From Holophagaceae bacterium (GTDB lineage Bacteria; Acidobacteriota; Holophagae; Holophagales; Holophagaceae), in NCBI GenBank assembly GCA_016710635.1, contig JADJVL010000033.1, positions 1 to 12,443 of the forward strand: a stretch of DNA of 12,443 bases, in the 5' to 3' direction. The notes beneath the pieces are model-generated. The model saw only the letters and a program-made list of their open reading frames with translations. It searched no databases and had not been told where the DNA came from. The position numbers and the translations under genes are program-made. Shown in pieces: positions 1 through 6,894 of the stretch (position 1 is the first letter of the stretch; each line of letters opens with the position of its first letter).

Positions 1-315
1 CCCTGCTGGAAGAGGCCGCCCAGGCCACCGGCGCCAGCCAGAAGTGGGGCGCCGCCCTGTTGACCTGGGCCTGCTACGCCCTGGGCACCGGCAGCCTCCT
101 CAGCCACGCCTACGCCTGGTTCGCCTCCGCCGTCCTGCCCATGCGGAGATGTCGGCCTCATCACTCCTGGCGGCCTACGGCGCCTGGGTGGTCTTCGCCG
201 GCCCGCAGCGTGGGGTTCCTGGGCAAGCCCAGCGCGGGGCGACCACCACAGCCACGCCGCGGATCCTGGCCACGCCGCGGACCACAGCCACGCCACGGAC
301 CACGGCCACCACTAG
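1..315 (+). CDS. 3' part of a membrane protein with His-rich C-terminal tail (function unknown)
   Basis: The gene enters from the left edge, so its start is missing. The visible part begins in frame 3 (LLEEAAQATGASQKW) and continues into hydrophobic segments (WGAALLTWACYALGTG and AYAWFASAVL). A shift near 140-150 moves it to frame 2 (SSLLAAYGAWVVFAG, another hydrophobic stretch), and a second near 238 moves it to frame 1. Frame 1 then reads an Asp/His-rich tail (DHHSHAADPGHAADHSHATD, then HGHH) ending at the TAG at 313-315. The tail is encoded by an 18-bp tandem repeat and gives about ten histidines in 24 residues, a composition typical of metal-binding tails. I infer an integral membrane protein with a possible metal-binding tail. 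The family is not recognised: a transporter or a metal chaperone would fit equally well. The joins across frames are inferred. Confidence 0.5.
245..315 (+). repeat. 18-bp imperfect tandem repeat, about 4 copies
   Basis: Copies lie at 245-262, 263-280, 281-298 and 299-315 (the last 17 bases including the stop). The unit is ACCACAGCCACGCCGCGG with a few substitutions; the second copy differs most (ATCCTG at its start). In frame 1 each unit gives a hexapeptide of the type DHxHAA/T, producing the His-rich tail of the gene above. Direct reading of the sequence. Confidence 0.8.
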
Positions 316-380
316 CGCAGGCCTTTCCCGTTCCGTCAAAGGCAGCTCACTGCATACACAACCTCTTCCGATAAGTTGGC

Positions 381-1205
381 CTGACCCGGTTTGAATTTGA
401 GGCCTCGCGTAACCGCCCCGTCGATCTGGAAAACGCCGCCGCAGAAGGCAAGTGCGACGCCTGGATCGCGGGCATCGACGCCCGCATCCGCGACCCGGTG
501 GACCGCAACGAGCTCTGCATCAGGCGGCGCCTGTCCTTCTACTGCATCCCCGACGCGCCGCGCAACATCCACGACGAAGTCCTGCTCCTCAACTTCGACC
601 CTCGCAACGCCACCCTGGAGGCCGAGTACTACAGCGAACTCATCCTCAGGAAGTGGACGCCGGTGAAGCCGCTCCTGTGCTTCTGGCAGATGTTCGACAA
701 CTCGCCCCTCAACGCCAACGTCTGGCTGGGCCTGAAGTTCCGCGCCATGCTTGCGCCCCACATCCCCTGCAAACGGTGCGGCAAGAACGTGAAGTTCTTC
801 ACCGGCGTCGCGTTCAGCTTCGGCTACAACGTCAGCATCGACGACGACACCATCGTCCACCGCTTCGTCCTGCTGGACGACCGGGCACCATCACCATCGG
901 CGAGGGCGCCAGCATCAGCGAAACTACGCCAATGTCTACAGCCACTGGCACGAGCTCGTGGATCCCCGGAACGTGCACCTCGGCGACACGGTCATCGGCG
1001 ACTTCGCCCGGGTGGCCTACCACGCCACGGTGTAGGCGGCGGCACCAAGGTGGGCGAAGTGGAGCATGGTGGGCACCACTTCGGCCTCTTCACCAAGGAC
1101 CTCGACGACTACAACGTGGCCATCGGCATGCCCGCCCACGCCAAGCGCCTCAAGCCCGACGCCCCGGACGCGGTGGCCGCGCGGCATCCGGAGCTGAAGC
1201 GTTAG
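381..1205 (+). CDS. Left-handed beta-helix (hexapeptide repeat) acyltransferase, frameshifted
   Basis: After correcting shifts the protein is about 270 residues. Frame 3 reads TRFEFEASRNRPVDLEN onward, through an N-terminal region (LSFYCIPDAPRNIHDEV) and KFFTGVAFSFGYNVSIDDD to VHRFVLLDDR (about 890). Frame 2 continues with GTITIGEGASIS, frame 1 with NYANVYSHWHELVDPRNVHL and VIGDFARVAYHATV (to about 1035). Frame 3 resumes with GGTKVGE, and the tail TKDLDDYNVAIGMPAHAKRL is a signature of LbH acetyltransferases of the maltose O-acetyltransferase/WbbJ type. A short frame-1 stretch (SMVGTTSA, about 1063-1090) shows two further indels. Family knowledge: such enzymes transfer acyl groups from acyl-CoA to sugars or envelope molecules in the cytoplasm; a histidine of the kind seen in YSHWHE is usually catalytic. 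Substrate unknown. No ATG is visible; the frame opens after a TAA at 372-374, and CTG 381 (possibly a misread ATG) is the best guess. No clear ribosome binding site. Confidence 0.7.
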   Translation: MTRFEFEASRNRPVDLENAAAEGKCDAWIAGIDARIRDPVDRNELCIRRRLSFYCIPDAPRNIHDEVLLLNFDPRNATLEAEYYSELILRKWTPVKPLLCFWQMFDNSPLNANVWLGLKFRAMLAPHIPCKRCGKNVKFFTGVAFSFGYNVSIDDDTIVHRFVLLDDRAPSPSARAPASAKLRQCLQPLARARGSPERAPRRHGHRRLRPGGLPRHGVGGGTKVGEVEHGGHHFGLFTKDLDDYNVAIGMPAHAKRLKPDAPDAVAARHPELKR

Positions 1206-1860
1206 GACCCTTTCCGACCCCAAGGTCCTGATCATTTCGAAGGAGCGGGGGAATCCTTCTGATGGACCCGGCTCCGGCCTTCCGGCGGCCTCGCCGGGCT
1301 AGTGCTGCCCTGCTGGCGCTTAGGCGCTGGCTCAGAACCTGCATGGATCCGGTTGGAGTCCCCGCAGGAAAACATGAGGCCCTGGGTGCCCAGCTGGCCG
1401 CGCCCCGTGAAGCGCCTGCATCCACGGCCCTGCGGCCGGTGGATGAGTTTTCGCAAATTCCTGGATTTAGTTCGTCTTTTCGCTCATTGCCGGCCGGCCA
1501 CCCCGGCCGCCCACATCCTCGAATGACCTTTCCGGACTCGGAGGCCCCAGCCGCCGCCGGCACCCTGCGAACCCATCCACCAGCTCCAGCCCGCCTGGCC
1601 CGGCGACGGGAGGGGACGCCCCCCGTCCACCACACCCAGTCCTCCACCCCAGACCTCCGTCCGGCCTCCGCCCAGCCTTTCGTCCCGCCGGCGCTTGGCG
1701 ACCGCCCCGCCCTGGTGGTCTCCCTGGCCCACTGGCCCTGCGGGCGAGCCGCGGCCGCCCAGGACGGGCCAGGCCCCGGAAGACCCGCCCTTCGTCCCAC
1801 AGGTGATGTGGACCCGGGACCAATCCTGGGTACGCTGGAGATTGTTTTCAATGGACGACC
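1206..1860. other. About 650 bp with no gene I can support
   Basis: GC-rich and proline/arginine-rich in all frames. Plus frame 2 stays open from 1262 right through into the next gene, but the translation before about 1870 has no family-like pattern. A short frame starting at 1446 (MSFRKFLDLVRLFAHC) has a basic-hydrophobic start and sits in a locally AT-richer patch (1446-1490), so it could be a broken small gene or a promoter region. A 6-bp inverted repeat (AGGACC 1204-1209, GGTCCT 1224-1229) follows the acyltransferase stop but has no T-run, so a terminator is weakly supported. Confidence 0.4.
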
Positions 1861-2844
1861 ATGCGCCTCCGACCTGACCCTCGCCTACCTGACCCCTGCC
1901 CTCCTGGCCCCCGCCCTCCTGGCCCAGGCCCCCGCCGCGCCACCGGCGTCCGCGCGGCTGGCGGAGGATCTCAAGGCCGTGAAGGCCCTCAAGGCCCAGA
2001 ACCCCGCGGAGGCCTTCGCCCGCGCCAAGGCCCTGCTGCCCGCCGCAAGGCCGGCCTTCGACCGCACCAGCCTGCAGACCACCTTCGCCGGCATCCGGGA
2101 ATGGAATGTCCACCTCGACGCCTACCAGCTCGCCTATGACCCAGCGGCGTGGCCTGCGGCTCGCTTCGAGGAGGCGCGGGAGGGGGCCGGCAAGGGGCGG
2201 GAAGTGGCCCAGGCGCTGGAGGAGGAGGCCGCGGGGGGCTTCGCCGCCTACAAGGCCATGTGGGACAAGGCCGGGGAGGAATCCCTCGAGGCCCTCGCCA
2301 GACTGAAGGCCCTGGAAGCCAAGGTCGCCGCGGACAAGCAAGCCGTGTTCGCGCCCGCCGCCTACCAAGCCCGATCCCAAGCAGTCCTTCGACGAGGCGA
2401 ATTTCGAGCTGATGCGCCGGGCCGAGGCCGAGCAGAAGAAGGCCCAGGACGTGCAGCGCCTGGCCTTCCTGAAGTCCAACGAGACCACCTTCCAGGGAGA
2501 ACGTGGAAAGGCGCCCGAGAAGGCGATGGCGCCCCTCGAACGCCACGAAGGACCTCCGGGGCCGTACCGCCGCCTTCACGACGCCGCCGTGGCCCAGTGG
2601 GACAAGTACCTCAAGGAGGTCCGAGGACATCGCCGGGAAGTACAAGGGCAACAAGGCCCTCTGCGCCGCCGGACTCCTGCCGAGACGTCGCCCCAAGCCC
2701 GACAACACGGGCGCCGCCCTGGTGGCGCTGCACCAGGCAGTGGTGCTGGATCCGAAGAATCCGGCCATCTCCAAGCACATCGCCCAGCTCAGGGGAAGGC
2801 CTCCCGCGGCGCCGGCGCCGACCCGGAAGACCCGGAAAGACTGA
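1861..2844 (+). CDS. Exported alpha-helical protein with TPR-like C-terminus, unknown function, frameshifted
   Basis: The ATG at 1861 opens with MRLRPD; a shift within the next 20 bases gives LTLAYLTPALLAPALLAQ, a good signal-peptide hydrophobic core followed by an Ala/Pro cleavage region. The mature part is rich in Ala, Lys and Glu and looks helical: DLKAVKALKAQNPAEAFARA, FAGIREWNVHLDAYQLAYDP and a long charged stretch (about 2160-2350) likely to form a coiled coil. Shifts near 2370 (frame 2 to 3, giving PKQSFDEANFELMRRAEAEQ) and near 2630 (frame 3 to 1) are needed. The end reads ALVALHQAVVLDPKNPAISK, a TPR-like helical hairpin, then TGA at 2842-2844. About 325 residues. No enzyme motif is visible; a periplasmic scaffold or binding role is only a guess. 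The stop lies 7 bp from the convergent peptidase stop, with no obvious shared terminator hairpin. Confidence 0.6.
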
Positions 2845-2851
2845 ACCCTAC

Positions 2852-4327
2852 CTAGCGGGCCAGCTCCTCCAGGTAGTCCACTAGGGCGCACGGCGTCGTC
2901 GAAGCCCCGCAATTTGGGGTTCGAGCTTTCGGTGAGCAGGTACTCGTCCGGCGCGTGGGCGCCGCTGCCGTATTGACGGGCCGAAGTGCCCGCTGGGCAG
3001 GTTCAGGGCGCGCCGGTGAAGACCCAGCCCGGGTAGGAGCCCGCGTTGCGGGGCCAGAGGGGCACTCCATGCCGTACTGCTTGGTAGGTGGCGATCTGCT
3101 TCTGGATGAGGGCGCGTCAGGGGCGGTCTGGGTGGGGTCGTAGCCGCCGCTGGGCACCACGGCGGTGTCGCCGAAGCCGCGCTTGGCGAGGTGGGACTTA
3201 GGCGGCGGCGGCGCCGTCAAGGTCATGCCGGGCGCGAGGCGCAGGTCCAGCTTAACCACGGCGCGGTGGGGCAGGACGGTCTTACCGCCGGGCAGGTGAT
3301 CCCCGCCACCAGGCCTTCGATGTTCACCGTGGGCCTCGAGACGAGTTCACCGGGGACTGCCGCCAGGTGGCGTCGTGGGCCCAGGACTTAACGCCGAGCT
3401 GCTTCTTAGCGTCCGGCCTCGCTCTGGCGCCGGGCGGCCTCGTCGATCATCCGTGACTGTCGGCGGAGAGGGGCCGGGCGGCGTCGGCGAAGCCGTCGAT
3501 GGCGGGGTCGCCGTCGGCAGTGACGAGGCAGCGAGGGCCTGCACGAGGTGGAAGCTGGGGCTGTCAGAAGGCGGGCCCGGATTACGGCGGAGTGGACGTC
3601 CCTTGGCGGGACCCGGCCCCAGGTGGCGCCGTCGGCGATGAGTTCGAGCTCGACGATGCCTTTGGCGCCGAGGACACGGTGACTTCGCCATCGGAGCCCT
3701 GGCCGGCGCCGGGCATGAAGACGCCCATGGTCTTCGCCAGGGCGGCCTGGATGTCGGGCGGCGCACGACCTGGGCGAAGTGGGGGGAGCTGATCCTCTTC
3801 GCCTTCGGCGACGAGGACGAGGTTGACGGGCAGCTTGCGGCCGGCGCCGCGGTAGGCGTGGAGGGCGGCGAGGAAGGCGGCCTCGGGCCCTTTCTGGTTC
3901 ACGGCGCCGCGGCCCATGGCGACTTTGCCGAAGCCGGGCTTGTCCACGATCCGTGCCTCCAACGGGGCGAGGACCACTCGCGGGATCGAACTGCTTCGTC
4001 GTACATGAAGTAGAGCCCGACAGTCTTCGCCGCGCCGGCGTCCAGAATTAGCGAAGACGCCGGGCTTGCCGTCCGTGGCGACCCGCTCCACGCGCTGGAA
4101 CCCGGCCTCCTTCAGCAGCGCCATCATCCGCTCCGCCCCGGCTTCGGAATTAGCCCCTCCGCCGCGATGCTCAGGCAGCGCAATCCAGTCCTGCAGCGCT
4201 TCACCGACTCCGCATGCCGAGCCCGGATCTGGTCGCAGACCGGCTGCAGGGTGGCGTCCTTCGGGGTTTGCGCCACGAGGGACAAGGTGACGAGCGCGGG
4301 GACCATCACGAAGGCGGGAAGGCGCAT
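2852..4327 (-). CDS. Exported M20-family metallopeptidase/dipeptidase, heavily frameshifted
   Basis: ATG at 4325-4327 begins MRLPAFVMVPALVTLSLVAQ, a Sec signal peptide. The mature reading, pieced across frames, follows the M20 fold: MMALLKEAGFQRVERVATDG, GLYFMYDV (3996-4013), EARIVDKPGFGKVAMGRGA then NQKGPEAAFLAALHA (about 3870-3915), LPVNLVLVAEGEED (3790-3830), then the dimerisation domain (TVNIEGLVAG, near 3310-3340, and VVKLDLRLAPGM, 3220-3260), SHLAKRGFGD, and the C-terminal catalytic half with YGSGAHAPDEYLL (2945-2985) and DYLEELAR before TAG. About 490 residues. Family role: zinc-dependent hydrolysis of di- or small peptides. The EGEE pair and the distal GSGAH histidine are present; the usual first zinc-ligand His is Met (FMYDV instead of xHYDV) and the bridging Asp position reads Asn (GAVNQKGP). 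Signal peptide implies a periplasmic or secreted enzyme. At least six frameshifts; no Shine-Dalgarno seen. Confidence 0.8.
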
Positions 4328-4706
4328 GGGGGACTCAGTTGGGGAAGGAGGGGTTATCTTGCCGCTCAGGGTAGGTGGACGGCCAGCGGGGAGGGCGGTT
4401 GGCGAGGCAATTCAGGCCGGACAGGCAGCGTGGAGGGCGAATAGCATGGTGGGCGATGAAAGCCCGGATTCGAGACACAGCCCTTTTCTCAGGCCACTGC
4501 GAGTCGCGGGTTCCTCTCGTCACTACCCGTCCTTGGCTTCGAGCGGTGCAGATCTTTCTGAACGGGCGTTCATCCGCCGAATTCTCGGTTGGGTTTCTTC
4601 CTGGCCTCGATAGTAAAGCAAAGTATTTTAACTTTGATTCATCTTTCAGTCTCGATTCGGCGGCCTCTAAATTGTCGCGTACTGGTCGCATATTAAGGAG
4701 TGAGAC
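4328..4706. other. Intergenic transition from GC-rich to AT-rich DNA
   Basis: About 380 bp without a supported gene. It carries the upstream region of the minus-strand peptidase and the leader of the plus-strand lipoprotein. Base composition falls clearly from about 4600 on (e.g. AAAGTATTTTAACTTTGATT, 4620-4639). GTTGGGT near 4588-4594 fits the integron core consensus GTTRRRY, but no matching partner site is visible upstream. A 143-codon minus frame across it has no family-like pattern. Confidence 0.4.
4695..4706 (+). promoter_or_regulatory. Ribosome binding site of the cassette-like lipoprotein
   Basis: AAGGAG at 4695-4700 lies 6 nt before GTG 4707 and 12 nt before ATG 4713, so the spacing favours GTG 4707 as start (MAMKNFF...). 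Confidence 0.6.
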
Positions 4707-5230
4707 GTGGCTATGAAGAATTTCTTTGTTGGTCTTAATTTCTGCATTTTGGCTCTTGGATGTCACAGAAGTCCGATGCCACCTAATTTCGGTACGACCA
4801 AATTAGGTATGACTAAATCTCAATTTAATGGGAGAATTTTCCCGGTTTTATATACCGGTGATATATCTCGTAGTATTGCAGATTATCCTGTCGATGGCCT
4901 TGAAATAGAGTACCCAAAATTGCCGAGATACTACCTTCCGACGATATTCCAGCAGCGCTTATCCTCGACAATAACACTTCAGGACTGGTGACTAAGAAAT
5001 TGGACTATATCCTTTTGCAACTTTCAAAAAACCCAAAACTTCTTTCAGTTTCCCAGATGAAAGAACAATATCCGATTGATTTTTCAGAAGGTAATTTTCG
5101 AACCTCAAACGGTGCTATTCATGTGGTCGTGCTCCAAAAAAGTAAATCCGTTATTCACTTCATCTTTTTTCGGGACTTTGTCAGGGTATCTTTTCGAGGC
5201 AAAGATGCATTTTTCAAATATCCCAAATAG
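4707..5230 (+). CDS. Small lipoprotein, AT-rich, unknown function, one frameshift
   Basis: Start GTG 4707 is chosen for its AAGGAG at 6 nt; ATG 4713 is the alternative. The N-terminus MAMKNFFVGLNFCILALGCH has a basic end, hydrophobic core and lipobox LALGC, so the product should be lipid-anchored. Frame 3 continues through GTTKLGMTKSQFNGRIFPVL and ends at a false stop (about 4989). Near 4950 an extra base shifts the true reading to frame 2: PAALILDNNTSGLVTKKLDY, then ILLQLSKNPKLLSVSQMKEQ and FFRDFVRVSFRGKDAFFKYP, stop TAG 5228-5230. Total about 174 residues. The family is not recognised. Codon use is far more AT-rich than the flanking genes, pointing to horizontal acquisition. The stop abuts the attC-like site, as in an integron gene cassette. 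Confidence 0.7.
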
Positions 5231-5289
5231 GTCTAAGCCGTGATTCAAGCGGGACTTCAATGCCGGGCCGTTTAACTTTTTCGTAAGGC
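5231..5289 (+). other. attC-like integron recombination site
   Basis: Directly after the lipoprotein stop. R'' box GTCTAAG (5231-5237; consensus RYYYAAC), L'' TTCAAGCGG (5244-5252), L' CCGTTTAA (5268-5275), R' GTAAGGC (5283-5289; consensus GTTRRRY). L'' and L' pair as AAGCGG with CCGTTT (one G-T wobble) and TT with AA, leaving a single unpaired C (5246) in the L'' arm. Such an extrahelical base is a hallmark of folded attC. The 59-bp length is at the short end for attC. Both outer core triplets deviate (AAG for AAC, GTA for GTT). The first could be a one-base deletion of the kind common in this contig; the second would be a substitution. So the site is either degenerate or misread. Confidence 0.5.
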
Positions 5290-5301
5290 AACCACTCACC
5301 C

Positions 5302-5312
5302 AAGGAGAAAGC
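5302..5312 (+). promoter_or_regulatory. Ribosome binding site of the SIMPL-domain gene
   Basis: AAGGAG at 5302-5307 with 5 nt spacing to ATG 5313. It lies just 13 bp beyond the attC-like site, as expected at the start of a gene cassette, and fixes the start codon. Confidence 0.6.
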
Positions 5313-6053
5313 ATGAACAGACTCTATTTCCCTCAGATCGCCATATGCCTTTGCACTCGGCGTACTGCTTTTCGCAATCGGTCCAAATCTCGCCAAAAAG
5401 AACCATTTTCCGTATCGGGATCAGCTGATATTAAAATCAATCCAGATTTAATATATATAAATTTAGGTATTGAAACCAGAAGGCCAAACCTTGATACGGC
5501 GAAGTCAGATAATGACCAATCAGTGATTGAAATTGTTGGCTTTTTCTCCGTGATTATGGAATAGCATCAAAGGACATTCAAACAGGCATTTTGACTATAA
5601 ACCCAGTATTCAGCAATTATGAAGAAAATAATATAAAAATATTACAGTGTGGTTAAGACGTTTCTATCACCCATGCATTCAGCAGCCGCAATAGACAAGT
5701 TGATTTCGGCTGCATAACGAATGGTGCGACTAACATTTATGGAATAGATTTTCGAACCTCTGAATCTAAAAAATACAGAGAGCAAGCGAGAGATCTCGCC
5801 ATTAAGGCACAAAAGAGAAGGCAGAAAAACTCATCTGCCCTTGGTGTGCAACTTCGGGTGCCGTTCACACCATTTCAGAAAACTCTTTTTTGGGGTTCTT
5901 TTACTGGTATCCAGGCTATTCATTTAATCGCAGCACAGGTGGTTCACAAGTTGTTCGCTCGTATGGAAACTGAGCCCGACACCAATACAACGGTTATGAT
6001 CGGAGAAATCCCCGTCTCTGCTTCCAGTAAATGTCACGTTTAAACTCAATTAA
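5313..6053 (+). CDS. SIMPL domain (DUF541) exported protein, several frameshifts
   Basis: ATG 5313 with a good ribosome binding site opens MNRLYFPQIAI; frame 1 then supplies AFALGVLLFAIGPNLAKK (5347-5400), a signal peptide core, and frame 3 resumes with FSVSGSADIKINPDLIYINL and GIETRRPNLDTAKSDNDQ. Further pieces are DYGIASKDIQTGILTINPVF (frame 2, about 5552-5650), IDKLISAA then TNGATNIYGIDFRTSESKKY (5690-5780), EQARDLAIKA, and WGSFTG, then EPDTNTTVMIGEIPVSA, with the end PVNVTFKLN and TAA 6051-6053. This is the SIMPL/DUF541 pattern throughout: VSGxA near the start, IETR, DIQT, GAxxIxGIDF. About 245 residues, normal length. Relatives are E. coli YggE (linked to oxidative stress) and Brucella BP26, a periplasmic ring-forming antigen; the biochemical role is unsettled. 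AT-rich like the preceding lipoprotein and unlike the flanks. Confidence 0.8.
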
Positions 6054-6078
6054 CCAATGATTAATCGATTTTGGTTAA
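6050..6078. repeat. 8-bp inverted repeat overlapping the SIMPL stop
   Basis: TTAACCAA (6050-6057) and TTGGTTAA (6071-6078) are perfect inverted copies with a 13-nt AT-rich loop. The left arm contains the SIMPL stop codon. It ends where the group II intron-like hairpins begin, so it may be a remnant of the insertion target or a weak terminator; GTTAAGT (6075-6081) also fits GTTRRRY. Confidence 0.6.
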
Positions 6079-6151
6079 GTCGGGTAAGCCTGGTGATCAC
6101 TCACCCAGGCTTACCACAGATCCGGGCATGCGCTGTTGACGCATCTGGCTC
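6079..6151 (-). mobile_element. Probable group II intron 3' remnant (domains V and VI)
   Basis: On the minus strand 6151-6119 begins GAGCCAGATGCG, has loop TCAACAG, and ends CGCAT, GC, CCGGATC. This 33-nt hairpin has the shape of intron domain V: a GAGCC start holding the AGC triad, ATGCG/CGCAT upper stem, a two-base bulge (GC) on the 3' arm, and a GGATC end. There are two mismatches in the lower stem. A 3-nt linker (TGT, 6118-6116), the usual DV-DVI spacing, leads to a second hairpin at 6115-6083: 14 bp (GGTAAGCCT+GGTGA with TCACCAGGCTTACC), one bulged G and loop GTGA, in the place of domain VI. The following CGAC would give the AY 3' end at 6079. No branch-point bulged A is evident. The intron 5' part and reverse transcriptase are absent before hicB, so this is a truncated copy. 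Alternative: an unusual terminator plus chance. Confidence 0.5.
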
Positions 6152-6308
6152 CCCGACTCTTCGCCGCTCAGTGTCTGGGTAGAACTTGGATCGTCATGGC
6201 TGCTCAGAGTTTCAGTGGCCGTTGGGCCCTTGGCTGACTCAATTCGTTTCTTAGGTGGATCACTGTTGCTAAACTCAGGCTCCCACCATGGATTATCCGA
6301 GGCGGGCC

Positions 6309-6518
6309 GTGAATTTCACCATCCAGAACGAACAAGAAGACGATGGCCGTTGGTTGGCTGAGGTTCCCGAATTGCCCGGTGTCATGGCCTGGTTTCCACC
6401 GCTGAAGAGGCCATGTCCAAGGCGGAGGTTCTTACTTCGCGTCATCGCCGACAAATCTTGAGCACGGCGAAAGCCGCGCCGTGAGCATTCAGATCACCGT
6501 TGATTCCGTTCGCCATGA
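6309..6518 (+). CDS. hicB: HicB-family antitoxin, frameshifted
   Basis: Start taken as GTG 6309, with GAGG 6 nt upstream (6299-6302), because it gives the usual short HicB N-terminus: MNFTIQNEQEDDGRWLAEVP then ELPGVMA. ATG 6288 is in frame and adds seven residues but lacks a ribosome binding site. After ELPGVMA one shift (about 6385-6400) restores STAEEAMSKAEVL, then LRVIADK, and another near 6456 gives LEHGE, all typical of the HicB ribonuclease-H-like fold. The end is uncertain: TGA 6516-6518 would overlap the hicA ATG as ATGA, a common hicB-hicA arrangement, but needs one more indel. Role: neutralises HicA by binding it and, with its partner, represses the operon. About 70 residues. Confidence 0.7.
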
Positions 6519-6726
6519 GCCAGTGGCCTCAATCAAGGCTTCGCGTCTCCTCGCCGTTTGTTGAAATTGGGTTGGCAGGTCAAGTGGCAAACGGGTTCCC
6601 ACAAAACCCTGACTCGCGCTGATTGGCCCGATTTTGTTTTCGCATTTCACGATGGCGAAGAGATTGGCCTAAAAATGCTGGTCCGCATTTCGAAACGCGA
6701 CCGGCCTCACCCTTGGTGACCTGTAG
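6515..6726 (+). CDS. hicA: HicA-family mRNA interferase toxin, frameshifted
   Basis: ATG 6515 opens MSQWP; a shift near 6530 gives SIKASRLLA, another near 6555 gives LLKLGWQVKWQTGSHKTLTR then ADWPDFVFAFHDGEEIG, then KMLVRISKR, and a last shift gives TGLTLGDL and TAG 6724-6726. About 70 residues, the normal HicA size. The TGSH motif carries the histidine that is catalytic in HicA, within the double-stranded-RNA-binding-like fold. Role: cleaves mRNA independently of or on the ribosome when HicB is lost, arresting growth. The gene overlaps or abuts hicB, so they should be cotranscribed. Base composition is intermediate between the AT-rich cassettes and the GC-rich flank. Whether the toxin is intact depends on the indels being sequencing errors. 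Confidence 0.75.
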
Positions 6727-6894
6727 CCATCAGGTAGGCCTGGATGATCGGGGCCTCCGCGGATCCGGACCTGCGTGATGGGCGCATTTCGGCACAGCGC
6801 CTTGTCCTGCCCCGGGAATCCAGGCCGGTGTTCCCGTGAACATCAACGCGTCCGATGCGCGTCCGCCCAACCGCTCGTAGAATCGGACACCGCG

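Noticed and set aside
336..860. 174-codon minus-strand ORF
   Set aside because: Antisense shadow of the acyltransferase; no family pattern.
1204..1229. Inverted repeat AGGACC/GGTCCT after the acyltransferase stop as a terminator
   Set aside because: Only 6 bp with a 14-nt loop and no T-run.
1262..2884. 540-codon plus ORF taken as one protein
   Set aside because: Only about 1870-2370 reads like protein in this frame; before and after, the real gene is in other frames or absent.
2916..2940. GGTTCGA-like tRNA T-arm
   Set aside because: Lies inside the M20 peptidase coding sequence (near the DEYLL region); no acceptor stem or other arms.
4470..4530. tRNA 3' end as an island attachment site (GCGGGTTCC)
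   Set aside because: The T-loop does not fit GGTTCRANNCC and no cloverleaf forms.
4335..4766. 143-codon minus ORF across the intergenic region
   Set aside because: Crosses the GC transition and the lipoprotein start, no motif, no ribosome binding site; treated as chance.
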